This document shows, one piece after another, positions 35,203-47,044 of a DNA stretch of 64,000 nucleotides. Position numbers and translations under genes: made by a program. The first letter of the stretch is position 1; each line of letters starts with the position of its first letter. The DNA is from Papaver somniferum. Its lineage: Eukaryota; Streptophyta; Magnoliopsida; Ranunculales; Papaveraceae. Below the pieces are notes generated by a model that was given only the letters and a program-made list of their open reading frames with translations, was not told the origin of the DNA and searched no databases. The stretch is taken from positions 16,434,360 to 16,498,359 of the forward strand of contig NC_039368.1 of the NCBI RefSeq assembly GCF_003573695.1, read 5' to 3'.

Positions 35203-37445
35203 TGTTAGAGAAGTGCTCGGTTGGACCCACAAGTTCTGTTATCTCAAGTTTGTTTTCAATGCTAGATGATCTAAACTATATCTTGATTTCTAGTCTACTA
35301 ATTCAAGTCTCGGACTAGATTAGAATTTGGTAGTTGAGTATCATACATCACCTTTGAAGATTGAAAATCTACGAAGACATTTGGAGAAAATCTGTATCAG
35401 GTACATGAAGACTAAACCATTCTATTTTACTCAATATGTTACCATTCTATATATTGAGACGATGTCGTATAACGTTTAGTAGATTTACAAAGAAGAAGTT
35501 TCGAGTCAAGCTTTTCTTGTTAAAAATATCGAAATATGATTTTAGCAAAGATGTTCAACGGTCCTTAACGATATTAGTTCTAAGAAATTTATGATTTGAA
35601 TTAATTTGTGGATCAATTGAAAATTGCCCATGCAAATGATTTTATCACGTGAGCATGTTTCAAACATCACAAGAGAGATTTCGGAACCGCTGATATTTTT
35701 GTTCACGGTAGGTTGGCGAACCAGTTTGCAAACCATAGATATCTGAGTTTCAGAAATACAGAAAGGTTGGCGAACCAATTCGAAAACCGTAAGTTCAATT
35801 GGAATAGTTCACGAACCGTTGTGGTTGAATTCTTAAAGTTGGTATTTTAGGCTAGCAGTTGGTGAACCTGGTTTGCGAATCGTGGTAAACTGATTCTGGT
35901 AGTCTTGTAGGGTTGGCAAACCCGGTTCACGAACTGTTGCACCCAGACTCGTGATCAGGCCTTACGGTTCACGAATCGTTGTACCAACTATCCCAACAGA
36001 TTTTAATAGATGCTCAAAGACTTATTTTTTTTAAATGTTTAGCATTGCTTGAACTCTATTAAATACTTCTAAGACTTCATTGATCACTCAAATACTTATG
36101 TGTCTGCATCATGATTAAATTCTTAGGTGTTTAAATGAACACAATTATTTTTAATTATTTGTCGTACTTGCCAAACCGAACAAGTCATTAAACACGTTCC
36201 AAAACCGGTTCATAGTGTATATTTTTTCTATTCTATTTTCAAGACCTAAAGTGTTTACTTGATTCCCAAGTTATCTTTGATTAAATTCTAAGCAACCCCT
36301 GGTCTTTGAAAACTATAAATAGATATGCTCTTCCAACTGGGAAATTCAATCCCTAACACTTTTTGTCCTAGTTGATTCTAGAGTCATCCTCTATAGATCT
36401 TTCTTCTGAGAAACATAATTAGGCTTACGACTAAAATACTTCGCTTTGGGGATTCGTGAAGCCACTTCTGACTATCTTTACCTTGATAGTTCGTGTATCC
36501 CGATCTTGCTTTTTAGTTATCGAGGTCTTTGTCTTATACTTTATGATTTCTCAAGATAGATATTTGAAAACTAATCTTAATTGATCTTTTGAAGATTGTT
36601 CTTAAGAGGTGTTAAAGAATCTAGGCTACTCTATGGGAGTCGTAAGTTCCGGGTTTGTGAGGTTTGCTGTATTTATCTATTGCAAACAGGTTTTCTCACC
36701 TTGCTCTTTGATCTAAATGGAAATCAAATAGGATTATCTGTTAGAGGAAGATTAGTATCAAAAGTCTTCACTTCAGCAGAAGCTTAGGATGTAAAGGACG
36801 TCATCTAAGGGAATCAATTGCGTATAGCCTTGCGAGGTTCAAAAGACATAGGAAGCGCGACTGTAAATGAACTGCTTGGAGGGTGGATCAGTCTCAACTA
36901 CACTCCAGTCCGAAGTCTGATAGTAGGCTAGTGTTTATAGTTTCTTAATACAGTTTGGTGTTCAAGTCTGGACGAAGTCCTGGATTTTTTCTGCAATTGA
37001 TGTTTCCTCGTCAACATAACTTATGGTGTGTTGTGCTTTTCCTTTTTCTCATTATGTTGTTCATCTTTATAATTGGATTTACGCAAGTTGTACGTATTCA
37101 ATCTTAGTATATACGTCCATTTAATTGTAAACGATTAAGAGACTCGTATCTTGAAAGATAGATAACAAGTTTAATTACTTGGCATAAATTCGATTTGATT
37201 ACTTGGATACGACTAGATTGATCTTAAATATTGATTTTTAAGATCGTCCAAGTACTCTTCTTAACAACCATGTTCACGGACTCTTTGTCTATACACATAC
37301 TAATTGAGAAGAAGTGAAGATATAAACTCTATATACATACTGTCAAAGACCATTCAGTTTTCCTACTTGCAATTGTATTAGGTTTTGTCAATACAGGTTG
37401 TCGAACGAAAAAGTTGGTGGTGTACTTGGTACCCCTGCATTTTCA
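35203..37445 (+). mobile_element. Solo LTR (2,243 bp) of the long-LTR copia-type family
   Basis: It starts TGTTAGAGAAGTGCTCGG and ends CCCCTGCATTTTCA. Flanks ACCAC (35198-35202) and ACTAC (37446-37450) form a 5-bp target duplication with one mismatch. No primer site or polypurine tract adjoins it, so it is a solo LTR. It is clearly related to the LTRs at 6817-9268 and 38616-41445 but more distant than those are within their own pairs. Confidence 0.85.
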
Positions 37446-37990
37446 ACTACTTCTTCTTATGTTAGTTTTGCCTTGTCGTGCATTAAAATCCTTAATCATG
37501 TGCTCACACATGTCAAAAAGAGGATTCACTTGACATAGTGTTTGATTCTCGTCATAGTGAATTGAATCAGTTAGAAGTTTGTTAAAAGAATAAAGGTGCT
37601 CTGTCACGGTTGTATATGTTGCATATGTACAAAGTTACAAATTTTTCTTAAAATATATCATGTCAGCTAGCCACTTTCTTCACTAATTATTAGCCATTTT
37701 CTTCACTAATTATTTTTTCTCAAATGTTCCTTAAGTTCTTTAACTGAACCACATGATGATGCTACATTCTTATTGTTGTTTCCAAGCGCCCTCAAATTGA
37801 GCCCAGACAAAAAATTTGGAGCTTTTTTTGCTGCCTGTCATTTATTACATCTGGACGACCTTTTAGAGCTTCTTCCAGGTCAATCTGTACAAGCACATCC
37901 ATTAGACATGTTCTCTACAAAAATATCGGTTTTAGAAAATAAATCTACCCCCAATCGTGCTCCATGAGAGTGTAATATTTCTTTCTTTTT
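37446..37990 (-). pseudogene. Ty1/copia gag N-terminal remnant, minus strand
   Basis: On the minus strand, DVLVQIDLEEALKGRPDVIN at about 37930-37850 fits the N-terminal gag motif of plant copia elements (M...L...GL..AL.G). Following sequence is broken by stops. It lies on the opposite strand to the gag remnant at 34560-35120, so these are probably different insertions. Confidence 0.5.
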
Positions 37991-38615
37991 TTCTTATATA
38001 AATGCCATGATTGAGATTCTAACATGCAAAGACTCCTCTATTTATAATGATAAACAACGTTAAACAAAGAAGGTTCGTGAACTATATTCTATGTTTAAGA
38101 ACTACATTATAATCAAGCAAGCTAAACTTTTCTATGTATATTTTGTATGAAAGCATATTAGAAGTTTGTTTTGAATCACAAAGAAGATTTGCGTAACCTT
38201 GATGCACCAAGAGGTTTGCGAGAGAGCCACAACAAGTAGTTATGGAAACCGTCAAGCACATGTAGAGTATTTATCACAAGACTGAATCAGTTCACGGACG
38301 GTCAAAACATTTAGTGAACTCAAATTCGTTTTGTAACTCAACAACCTTCTGAATTTGGCAAGTTCGCGAACTGTCAAAATAATTATTTTAGTTGAAAACA
38401 AAAGGTGTACGTGAATAATCTAAACTAGTTCGCGAAATATATGAATCAGTTCGTGTACCTTTGAATTAAATAATATCTGGTACTATCTCAAAATCGGTTA
38501 GTTCGCGAGATGAGCAAACCAGATCATATATGCGAGTTAATTGGGATTTAAAAATCAAGTTTTTATATTTATAAGTTCAAGTCCGTGAACTTAACAAATC
38601 AGTTTGTGAACATTA
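37991..38615. mobile_element. Probable LTR fragment with GTTCGCGAAC words
   Basis: The words GTTCGTGAAC, AGTTCGCGAACTG, AGTTCGCGAAATA, AGTTCGCGAGATG and GTCCGTGAACTT recur as in the LTR of the long-LTR family at 7430-7745 and 35690-35990. The rest of an LTR is not present, so it appears to be a remnant cut by the following element. Confidence 0.45.
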
Positions 38616-41445
38616 TGAAAAGGCGAGGGTACCCAAATATACCACAAGCTAAAACTTTTTCTACCTATAAGTCCTTTCTCCGAAAGTGATTGTCTATGGA
38701 CTGAGTCGAGACAATACAACTAATCGGTTCACACTTACTGTGATCTCCTATGGATACGAGATCGAGACAATACAACAACGAAGTGTGTTTACTTGATACA
38801 AAGATTCGTACTTAACCAAACACAATAGAATTGCTTATCAAGTAAATAGGAATTAACGTTTGTGCAATTTACTTTAATTATAATAAAACAATTATAATGC
38901 GGAAATATAAAGTAAATGATACAACAAGATTTTGTTAACGAGGAAACCGCAAATGCAGAAAAATCCCGGGACCTTATCCAGAATTGAATACTCTCGGGAT
39001 TAAGCCGCTACACAAAATTACACCTAACTTCGTATAATTGAGACCAAGCAACTAAACCTATAGTTCACCTAGTTCCGTATGTATTCCCACGCCTCCAACT
39101 TATAAATAAGTCACGTACTTGGAACAATTCCTTTGGTTTGTATTCCAAACAGTAAAGCAACAACAAATCTGTTTGGTATCAACTCTATTCAACCAAGTGA
39201 TATGAGTCGGACAAAGGCTCTTCCGTTTATCTTAACATAAACTCCTTCGTCGGGTCCTTAGATCTATCTTATGTTAAATTACCGAATTAATCATTTAAGA
39301 TTAAGCCAATAACATTCTTAATACAAAGAATTATGTTGATGCCGATCTACTCAATTAATCAATCCAATCTAAGACAAGGATAAACCGATTATTAATTGGA
39401 TCCTTTTTTACCAGAACAAGTATTGTGAACACCAAAAATTATAAACCCAAGTCAGATCTTCAAGATCTTCTTTGTATTCAAATCTTCTTAAATCTTCAAT
39501 AAAAACCTGCACACAATCACTTGAATCTCTTGTGATCAATCATGCACAGAACGGAGTCTGTTAACAATGGATTATCACCAGATCGTCTTTAGAACTAACA
39601 ACAGTCTAAAGATCCCTGTCGAAACTCTGAAATAGTTTGAGTGAATCTTATATCAGAAGAGAAGATCCTCAAGCATAAACAAACTAGGTGCAATCAGATT
39701 TCAACCACCGTTAGTCAATCAAATCAATCGAAAACAAAAGATAAACCGCAATTATCTAGTTTCCCACCAACGGTACACGCTAGAGATTCTCAATCCCAAA
39801 GAAGACTTTAAACTGAGCGGTCGTAAGATATTTCGCCTAATTAGGTTACTCTCCTATCTGAATAGGCGGTTACACCAGTAACAACAATAAAAGAGGAAGT
39901 CTGTTGTTACGAAGGATTAGTTTGCTAGAAAGGCAAACTTCAAGTATTTATAGACAAGGAAGTTTGGACACCAAGGAATTCCAAAACCGAAAATATTCTC
40001 AAGATATTCATTAAAGCACAAATTCAGTTTCCATAATTCCTGGAAATGCTCTGTCCAAAAATAATGATCGAAATCTCTCGGAAAATCTAATTAGTAAATG
40101 CACATTACTAATTCTTACATTTCCCTACAAAATGAAATTAATAATCATAATTAAAAGATTCTTAACTTACTTATGTTTCGATCCTGGGATTTTCTTCCTT
40201 TAGATATTAAGGAATAACTTTGAACAATTAAAGAAATAAACATTCACAGCACATGTTCAAAGTATGTCGACATCCTTACTTTGTAAGTTCTCTATCACAC
40301 TTACAACCTTGAAACCGATTTACTACACTTCCAAACAAGTTTAGAATTGGTTCATCTGACTTTCAAGAACTATGTGATTAATCAAACAAACATTCAATCA
40401 CAATCATGGGTTTAACGGTTCTACCAAAACAAGTTTCGGTTCTACCTCCATGTGAGTACTATGCATAGTCACACTAGCTTTCCAAATATTCGGTTGACTA
40501 GTAAATAGGATCGGTTTCCCACATATATATGGTATCTAACTTATATGTGTTGCACATGTCCATAGGATCGGTTCCCCTTTGCCTAAAAACGTGTTGCACA
40601 TGTCCATAGGATCGGTTCTTTCTGCTATAAACCTTGCTGCACCACATACAAGGATCGGTTCCCTTTTGTGATGTATTGCACCTCTTACTAGGATCGGTTC
40701 CCCTTTCCCAAATTTGGTCAGACATAACACAAACCCGATCATACCATCTCAGGTGATTATTTAAGATCGGTTTCACTAATAAAAGTCATACCAATACATA
40801 AGTCAGGCCTTTGTGAATAGTTCTACCAAGAACACAAACAAGTTGTGATCGGTTATACTCAATCACACATATTGTTTGTTCATAAGATATGCAATGAATA
40901 ACAAAACCAATAACACCTGGAAATTTCCTTTTAGGTTCACAAACAAGTTTATGGACTTACTTCCTTAGAACACGTGTAAACATTGTTCCCTAGGATGAAA
41001 TCCTCACCTCATACCCATACATAATCACAATAGCATTCAAATGATTATGGAGATGTCTTATCTACAAAGTTTAATGGTTAAGCAATAAACCTCGTATTGT
41101 ATTTCTCAATACTATGTTTATCTAGAGTTCAAATATGATTCGCAGTTATGTTTTCAATATGCACGACTTGAAAGATAAGTTAGGGAATGAAACAGTTCAA
41201 GTCAAATATCACTAACCTCAAGTGGAAGGATGATTGTTGTCGTTGTAGCTCCTTGCTTCTTCACATATTCAAGTCTTCGCAATACTTGTAATGTCCCATA
41301 TCATAATACTTTCAAGCTAACCAATACGAAGTTGACTCTAGTACATAATCAAACGACTCTTAACATGAGTTGTGATTCACTAAAATATGACAACCAAACT
41401 TGACATACCAACGCTTGGTGGATTCAACCGAGCAATGCTCTAACG
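38616..41445 (-). mobile_element. 3' LTR (2,830 bp) of minus-strand long-LTR element
   Basis: On the minus strand it begins CGTTAGAGCATTGCTCGG after the polypurine tract GACAAAGGGGGAGAT and ends CCTTTTCA at 38616. The first T of the usual TG start is C. It matches the 5' LTR remnant 45278-47044 closely. It includes the AGGATCGGTT repeat cluster at 40500-40775. Confidence 0.85.
40500..40775. repeat. AGGATCGGTTCCCCTTT tandem repeat in LTR
   Basis: Six copies of the AGGATCGGTT core (near 40506, 40564, 40607, 40651, 40689, 40763) recur at 38-75 base spacing, several preceded by TTGCACATGTCCAT. The minus-strand frames rich in KGEPIL or RGTDPM are read-outs of this array, not genes. Confidence 0.8.
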
Positions 41446-41460
41446 ATCTCCCCCTTTGTC
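41446..41460 (-). other. Polypurine tract
   Basis: On the minus strand GACAAAGGGGGAGAT immediately precedes the LTR start CGTTAGAGC. Confidence 0.8.
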
Positions 41461-43241
41461 AATTTTAATGAAAAACTCTTACATTATATGGATAAACAAA
41501 TTACAAGAATTCATTACACATATGCTTGATTCCCGAATCCAACAGCACACTAAAACTGCTTACATTCAATTCTTTAAAATGCCGTTGTTGACATTATAAT
41601 AACAAAGCTATTGCCCCCCCTAAGGAAAATATGTAGATATTCAATCCACACGTCTTTGTTATACCAATTCATATGACATGTTACTCCCCCTTAGTCTGTG
41701 CTTTCACTCTTTCGTTAGATAAACGTTCAAGCACCATTGTTCTTTTCCTTAGGGATACCAATTAATATAAAATCGATGCCAGTATCACCTGTTTAGTCCA
41801 TATATTTCTCCCCCTTTTTGTCACATAAATGACAAAAAAACGAAAAAATAAAGGACAACTCGAAAAGAATCTTACAAATCTCAATAGACTTGCAACCTGT
41901 AGAGTTAGGCACGAGGGTTCCACAGATCATGTTCTGATAACCAATATCAAAACCGAAACTACAAGTAGTTTTATTTTGATATGTTACCAAGGAAACAATT
42001 GTCCGAAAAAAATTTCTACTTTAGTTTAGCAAAACACAAATCAACTAAGCACCTTAGTCCCTATGCTAAACTGATTGTTCAAAAACAACCGCTTAATTCG
42101 ATAAGACCAAAGTAAAGATAACTCTATTTTTCTCATCAGGTTCTAATTATCCATAAACTTAGACCTTTCAATTTTAAACAAGACAAGTACTAGGTTAGTT
42201 AACTAGCATTTCTTTTTAAGGCATTCGATTAGACTTGAATAACCGAAACCTCACTTTGATAAGTCTAACTAAGATCAGAATTAACTTCGTTTCTCTTATC
42301 CGGAATCGAATTAGACTAAAAAACTCATCCCTACACCTTTTATTTCGTTAATCCATAAATAATTCATACAAACTAACATAAATCAACTTGCATAATTATT
42401 CACCTCAACCGGAAGCAATTGAAACAACATAGAAATTAAAAGCACCGAAATTTTGTAATCCTAAACAATTGATACCATACAAACGCAAGATAACAATAGT
42501 TTTTCTTAACCGGAACCAATTGAATCACACACATCCACACACACATCATGGAATAAACATCAATTGTACCGAAATTTTGTTAAGCAAAAGCAATAAATAT
42601 ATATGATATAACCTCAGGCTTTTCTTAAACAAGAAAACAATTAACTAACAAGATTGTTACCTCAAATTTCACATCCACTTCTCCAATATGTTTGCATCTT
42701 CGTCCAGGGAGAATTGATATCGAAATATCATCATGTTGTCATCCTTATGCATAAACAAAAGAATAACAACAACCAACCTTTACCAGATAAAGGTTGAAAA
42801 TCGGTTTTAGCAATTGCAAGCAAAAGTTGAAAACTGTCGAAACACATATGCTTTTATGCTAAACCAAAACTGATTCAACATATCGTGACTTTTTCACATA
42901 TTGTTTCTACCAGAACCCCTCATGATTCTTTGATAGAGCATACCAACATGGGCTAGAACTTAATCCCGCTAAATCAAAAAGTCACCCAAACCACAAGGGT
43001 TCCCAATTTATGAGATCGAATATTAAGGTAGTAAAATTGAAATCAAACATCCCATAAACATACATAGCAATAAGATAAAAGCATTCAAGCACAGGCTATG
43101 TAAATCGAAAACTATCACAAGAAAAATTACCAATCAAATAATTTTATTCATAATAGTTTTATTCATAATAGACGGATACAATCAATGAAAGAATCAAAAA
43201 TTAATGCTTATTATATTAGATTAATTAATACAGCAAATAAC

Positions 43242-43691
43242 TTAATCTCTAGTGATGCTCTGGTTGTTCACTGAGGTCTCTTCAGTGTTCAAACTCTTAA
43301 CGCGTGTCTCAAGAGACTTGTCCGCAACCACTTCTTGTTTCTCAAGTCTTTCAACTTGAATCTTCATATCAGCTATATCAGCTTTTGTTTCCTCAATCTT
43401 TTCTTTGAGCCAATCTTGATTTCGAATCGTTATAATGAGATTGGTCCTTAGTTCCTCAAAACCCTGGATGTAGTCAATGATACTATCAGAACGGATCCAC
43501 TTGGTTTTGGTTGGATCTTGTAGGTTGTAAGCCAACAAACATGATTCATCTTGTGATCCAACTGAACTATCAAAGTCATAATCAGACGTAATGCCTTTCT
43601 TCTTTCTTTCTGTATTGATTCCTTGACAATTTTTAACCTTTTGAGCTTCCTCCTTATTAGCCTTTGAGATACTACGAGTTATTGGAGGCAT
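43242..43691 (-). CDS. Retroelement ORF of unknown function, coiled-coil (149 aa)
   Basis: The ORF is intact and starts MPPITRSISKANKEEAQ. Residues 1-35 are basic, 36-70 acidic and Ser-rich, and about 90-135 (a Lys/Glu/Ile-rich segment including IADMKIQVERLEKQ) should form a coiled coil. There is no gag, knuckle or pol domain. It is 450 bases downstream of the 353-residue ORF in the same element and same strand. An MPPxTRS-type start is reminiscent of some gag-like proteins but is too little to assign a function. Its open state in a pol-less element suggests recent activity or selection in trans. Confidence 0.6.
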   Translation of the reverse strand: MPPITRSISKANKEEAQKVKNCQGINTERKKKGITSDYDFDSSVGSQDESCLLAYNLQDPTKTKWIRSDSIIDYIQGFEELRTNLIITIRNQDWLKEKIEETKADIADMKIQVERLEKQEVVADKSLETRVKSLNTEETSVNNQSITRD

Positions 43692-44145
43692 GCTCGGTTA
43701 TGAATAAATAAATATAAAGTATTGATCAGGATTTCTGAATACAGACAAGAGAAAGTTTCTCTTTAAAAAGAGACAACTTTCGGACCAAAAGACCTCTGGA
43801 AAACCGAAAATATAAAAGAATATATTTCGTTTCCTTAGTCCGAATTTCACAAGTTGGAAGGTTTATTAAAATTCGAAAATTCTAAATAAAACTTATTTTT
43901 GGAGAATCATGTTAAACATGAACATTTTATAGACAACCATGGATTCGCAGCTATCCATATCGTGTCACGGAAATTTTTCTGATAAACAATCTACACAAAA
44001 CAAATGTGCACCCGTTTTATTGTGCCTTTACCATCCAGGTTTGTGAGCACGAAAAAGGATGAGAATGCACAATTTTGATACAACTAATTTGCATCGGAGT
44101 AAGCTTTTTCCAGCTTACAGTGAATATCAGAAACATAGTTCATGT

Positions 44146-45207
44146 TTATCTTCGGGAATATCTGCCAAAATATTTTCTCCCAATACGATAATCTTTTCTA
44201 ACTAGAGAGATATGATCATATGGAGAAAATTTACTAATGTTAGAATTCTCAGAGATAGATAAATGTCTCTTAATTATTTCAACGAGATTTTCATAAGATT
44301 TTCTCATTCTAAGGACTTCCTTATTATTCACGTTAGTGTGATCATCTGAAACAACTATCAGAAATGCCTGATTGTTTCTTTTGGCAGAGATTCTCTCTTT
44401 CCCTTCCTTCTGAAGTCGTTCCTTATCAAAACCAGAATTGTTTCGATATGGGTGCGGAGGAACCTTTTTCCAGAAGCGATTATCAACTCTTTCCTCTGAC
44501 TCCTTTGAGTTGATCTTATCGGGATGTGGTATAATTTGTCTTTCTACTGAGGAATGATCTTTTAGTTTTTTAAGACAAGAAACTTCCTTCAAAATTGCTA
44601 CCAACGTATGTTGAAGAAGTATAAGTTTCATTTCAAGTGACTGAAAATTGTATTCCTTACAATCACCACAGAATCGGTTCAAAGTTTCCTTTGGACAAGA
44701 TTTCGTTTGATCATCAGTAGATCTAGAAGATGGTTTCTCATCCTCTTCTAACTTGATGTAGTTAGGCAAACTACCATCATCTTGATCTGTTTCATATGTG
44801 ATTAAACCGGTTTTATCACAATCTGTAAAAGTCGAGCACGGACTTTTAGTTTCCTCATCAGAAGAAATCACAACAGCATCATTAGTCAGAATCATAGGAC
44901 GTGTCTCTTTATCTGTAAGAGATTTACCAAGAGCTTCTAGTTTGACAGTGAGATCCATTTTCTCTTTGGCTAGACAATTTAGTTGAATGTCTTTTGACTC
45001 TGTCTTTAAAATGAGTACTTTAGAAGACAGAGATTGTATAGGCTTTATGAGTTTTATCAACTCTTTATCAGCATCTTCTCTTTCATCAGAGATAGACATA
45101 GATGTTTTCGTAACTCCTGGATCATGAGTCAACAAAGTAGTAACATCTTCAACTTTTGAGTATTCATACTCTTGCATAACGTTAACTGAATCAGACATTA
45201 GATTCAA
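44146..45207 (-). CDS. Retroelement ORF of unknown function (353 aa)
   Basis: The ORF begins 55 bases after the primer site, where gag would begin, and is intact for 353 residues. It has an acidic N-terminal half with Ser/Thr-rich parts, a Leu/Lys coiled segment at about residues 45-100, a small Cys cluster (RFCGDCKEYNF, about residue 182), a second helical stretch after it, and a basic C-terminus (RIGRKYFGRYSRR). The CxxC is not a CCHC knuckle. No gag UBN2, protease or RT motif is visible. Its leader (GCAAACACG, GATCTAACA, TGTGTTTG) resembles that of the ORF at 3531, so position is conserved in the family while sequence is not obviously so. Confidence 0.65.
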   Translation of the reverse strand: MNLMSDSVNVMQEYEYSKVEDVTTLLTHDPGVTKTSMSISDEREDADKELIKLIKPIQSLSSKVLILKTESKDIQLNCLAKEKMDLTVKLEALGKSLTDKETRPMILTNDAVVISSDEETKSPCSTFTDCDKTGLITYETDQDDGSLPNYIKLEEDEKPSSRSTDDQTKSCPKETLNRFCGDCKEYNFQSLEMKLILLQHTLVAILKEVSCLKKLKDHSSVERQIIPHPDKINSKESEERVDNRFWKKVPPHPYRNNSGFDKERLQKEGKERISAKRNNQAFLIVVSDDHTNVNNKEVLRMRKSYENLVEIIKRHLSISENSNISKFSPYDHISLVRKDYRIGRKYFGRYSRR

Positions 45208-45262
45208 TTCTTATAGGTTGAATCGCACCAAACACAAATTGTTAGATCTTTTCGTGTTTGCC

Positions 45263-45277
45263 TACTCTGATACCAGT
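45263..45277 (-). other. Primer binding site (initiator tRNA-Met type)
   Basis: On the minus strand CTGGTATCAGAGTAGG follows the 5' LTR end by one or two bases, matching the TGGTATCAGAG primer site of plant copia elements. Confidence 0.8.
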
Positions 45278-47044
45278 TGAAAAGTCGAGGGTACCCAAAT
45301 ATACGACAAGCTAAAGCTTTTCCTACCTATAAGTCCTTTCTCCGAAAGTGATTGTCTATGGACTGAGTCAAGATAATACAACTAACCGGTTCACACTTCG
45401 TGTGATCGTCTATGGATACGAGTTCGAAACAATACAACAACGAAGTATGTTTACTTGATACAAAGGTTCGGACTTAACCAAATACAATAGGATTGCTTAT
45501 CAAGTAAATAGGATTTAAAGTTTATGCAATTTACTTGAATTATAATAAAACAATTGTAATGCGGAAATATAAAGTAAATTACACAGCAAGATTTTGTTAA
45601 CGAGAAAACCGCAAATGCGGAAAAACCCCGGGACCTTGTCCAGAATTGAATACTCTCAGGATTAAGCCGCTACACAAAATTACACCTAACTTCGTATAGT
45701 TGAGACCAAGCAACTAAACCTATAGTTCACCTAGTTCCGTATGTATTCCCACGCCTCTGACCTATGAATAAGTCATGTACTTGGAACAATTCCTATGGTT
45801 CGTATTCCAAACAGTAAAGGAACAACAAATCTGTTTGGTATCAACTCTATTCAACCAAGTGATATGAGTCGGACAAAGGCTCTTCTGTTTATCTTAACAT
45901 AAACTCCTTTGTCAGGTCCTTACATCTATCTTATGTTCAATTACCGAAGTAATCGTTTAAGATTAATCCAACAACACTATTAATCCAAAGAATTGTATTG
46001 ATGTCGATCTACTCAATTAATCAATCCAATCTATCACAAGGAAATACCGAATATTAATTGGATCCTCTTATACCGAAACAAGTTTTGTGCACACCAAAGA
46101 TTATGAACCCACAAATCAGAAATCTTCAATATCTTCTTCATCTTAAAATCTTCTTAGATCATCAATAATAACCTGCACACAATCACTTGAATCTCTTGTG
46201 ATCAATCACGTATAGAACAGAGTCTGTTAATAATGGATTATCACAAGATCGTCTTTAGAACTACCAACAGTCTAAAGATCCCTGTCGAAACTCTGAAATA
46301 GTTTGAGTGAATCTTATATCAGAAGAGAAGATCCTCAAGCATAAACAAACTAGGTGCAATCAAAGTTCAACTACCGTTAGTCAATCAAATCAATGAAAAT
46401 AAAAGATAAACCGCAATTATCTAGTTTCCCACCAACGGTACACGCTAGAGCTTCTCAATCCCAAAGAAGACTTTAAACTGAGCGGCCGTAAGATATTTCG
46501 CCTAATTAGGTTACTTTCCTCTCCGAATAGGCGGCTACACCAGTAACAACAACAAAAGAGGAAGTATGTTGTTACGAAGGATTAGTTTGCTAGAAAGGCA
46601 AACTTCGTGTATTTATAGACAAGGAAGTTTGGACACCAAGGAATTTCCAAAACCGAAAATATTCTCAAGATATTAATAAATGTACAGACTTGGTTTTCAT
46701 AATTCCTGGAAATGCTCTGTCCAAAGCTAACAATCGAAATCTCTCGGAAAATCTAATTAGTAAATGCACATTACTAATTTTGTAATTTCCCTACAAAGAT
46801 AAATTAATAACCTTAACTAAAAGATTCTTAACTTACTTATGTTTCGATCCTGGGATTCTCTTCCGTTAGTCGTTAAGGAATATCTTTGAATAATTATAGA
46901 AATAAACATTCATAGCACGTGTTCAAAATATGTCGACATCCTTACTTTGCAAGTTCTCTTCCACACTTACAACCTTGAAACCGATTTGCCACACTTCGAA
47001 ACAAGTTTAGAATTGGTTCATCTGACTTTCAAGAACTATGTGAA
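45278..47044 (-). mobile_element. 5' LTR of minus-strand element, truncated
   Basis: It matches 38616-40372 of the 3' LTR closely and then stops at the word AACTATGTGA, where plus-strand LINE sequence begins. The remaining ~1.07 kb of the LTR is missing from the window; it does not resume after the LINE. Confidence 0.85.

Larger units (their letters stand above)
41446..45277 (-). mobile_element. Internal region of pol-less long-LTR element
   Basis: The region runs from the primer site (45263-45277) to the polypurine tract (41446-41460). It holds two ORFs and no RT, integrase or protease. Extra purine blocks (minus strand GGGGGAG at about 41690 and 41810) are typical of the 3' non-coding part of plant copia elements. 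Confidence 0.75.

Noticed and set aside
40500..40775. Possible CRISPR-like spaced repeats
   Set aside because: Spacing is irregular and the context is a plant LTR; CRISPR arrays are not expected.
40498..40776. Minus-strand frames with repeated GEPIL or GTDPM strings
   Set aside because: They are translations of the AGGATCGGTT tandem repeat within an LTR.
45278..45280. Intact first CG instead of TG at LTR start as a different element type
   Set aside because: Only a T to C change at the LTR end; polypurine tract and homology fix the boundary (see 41445).
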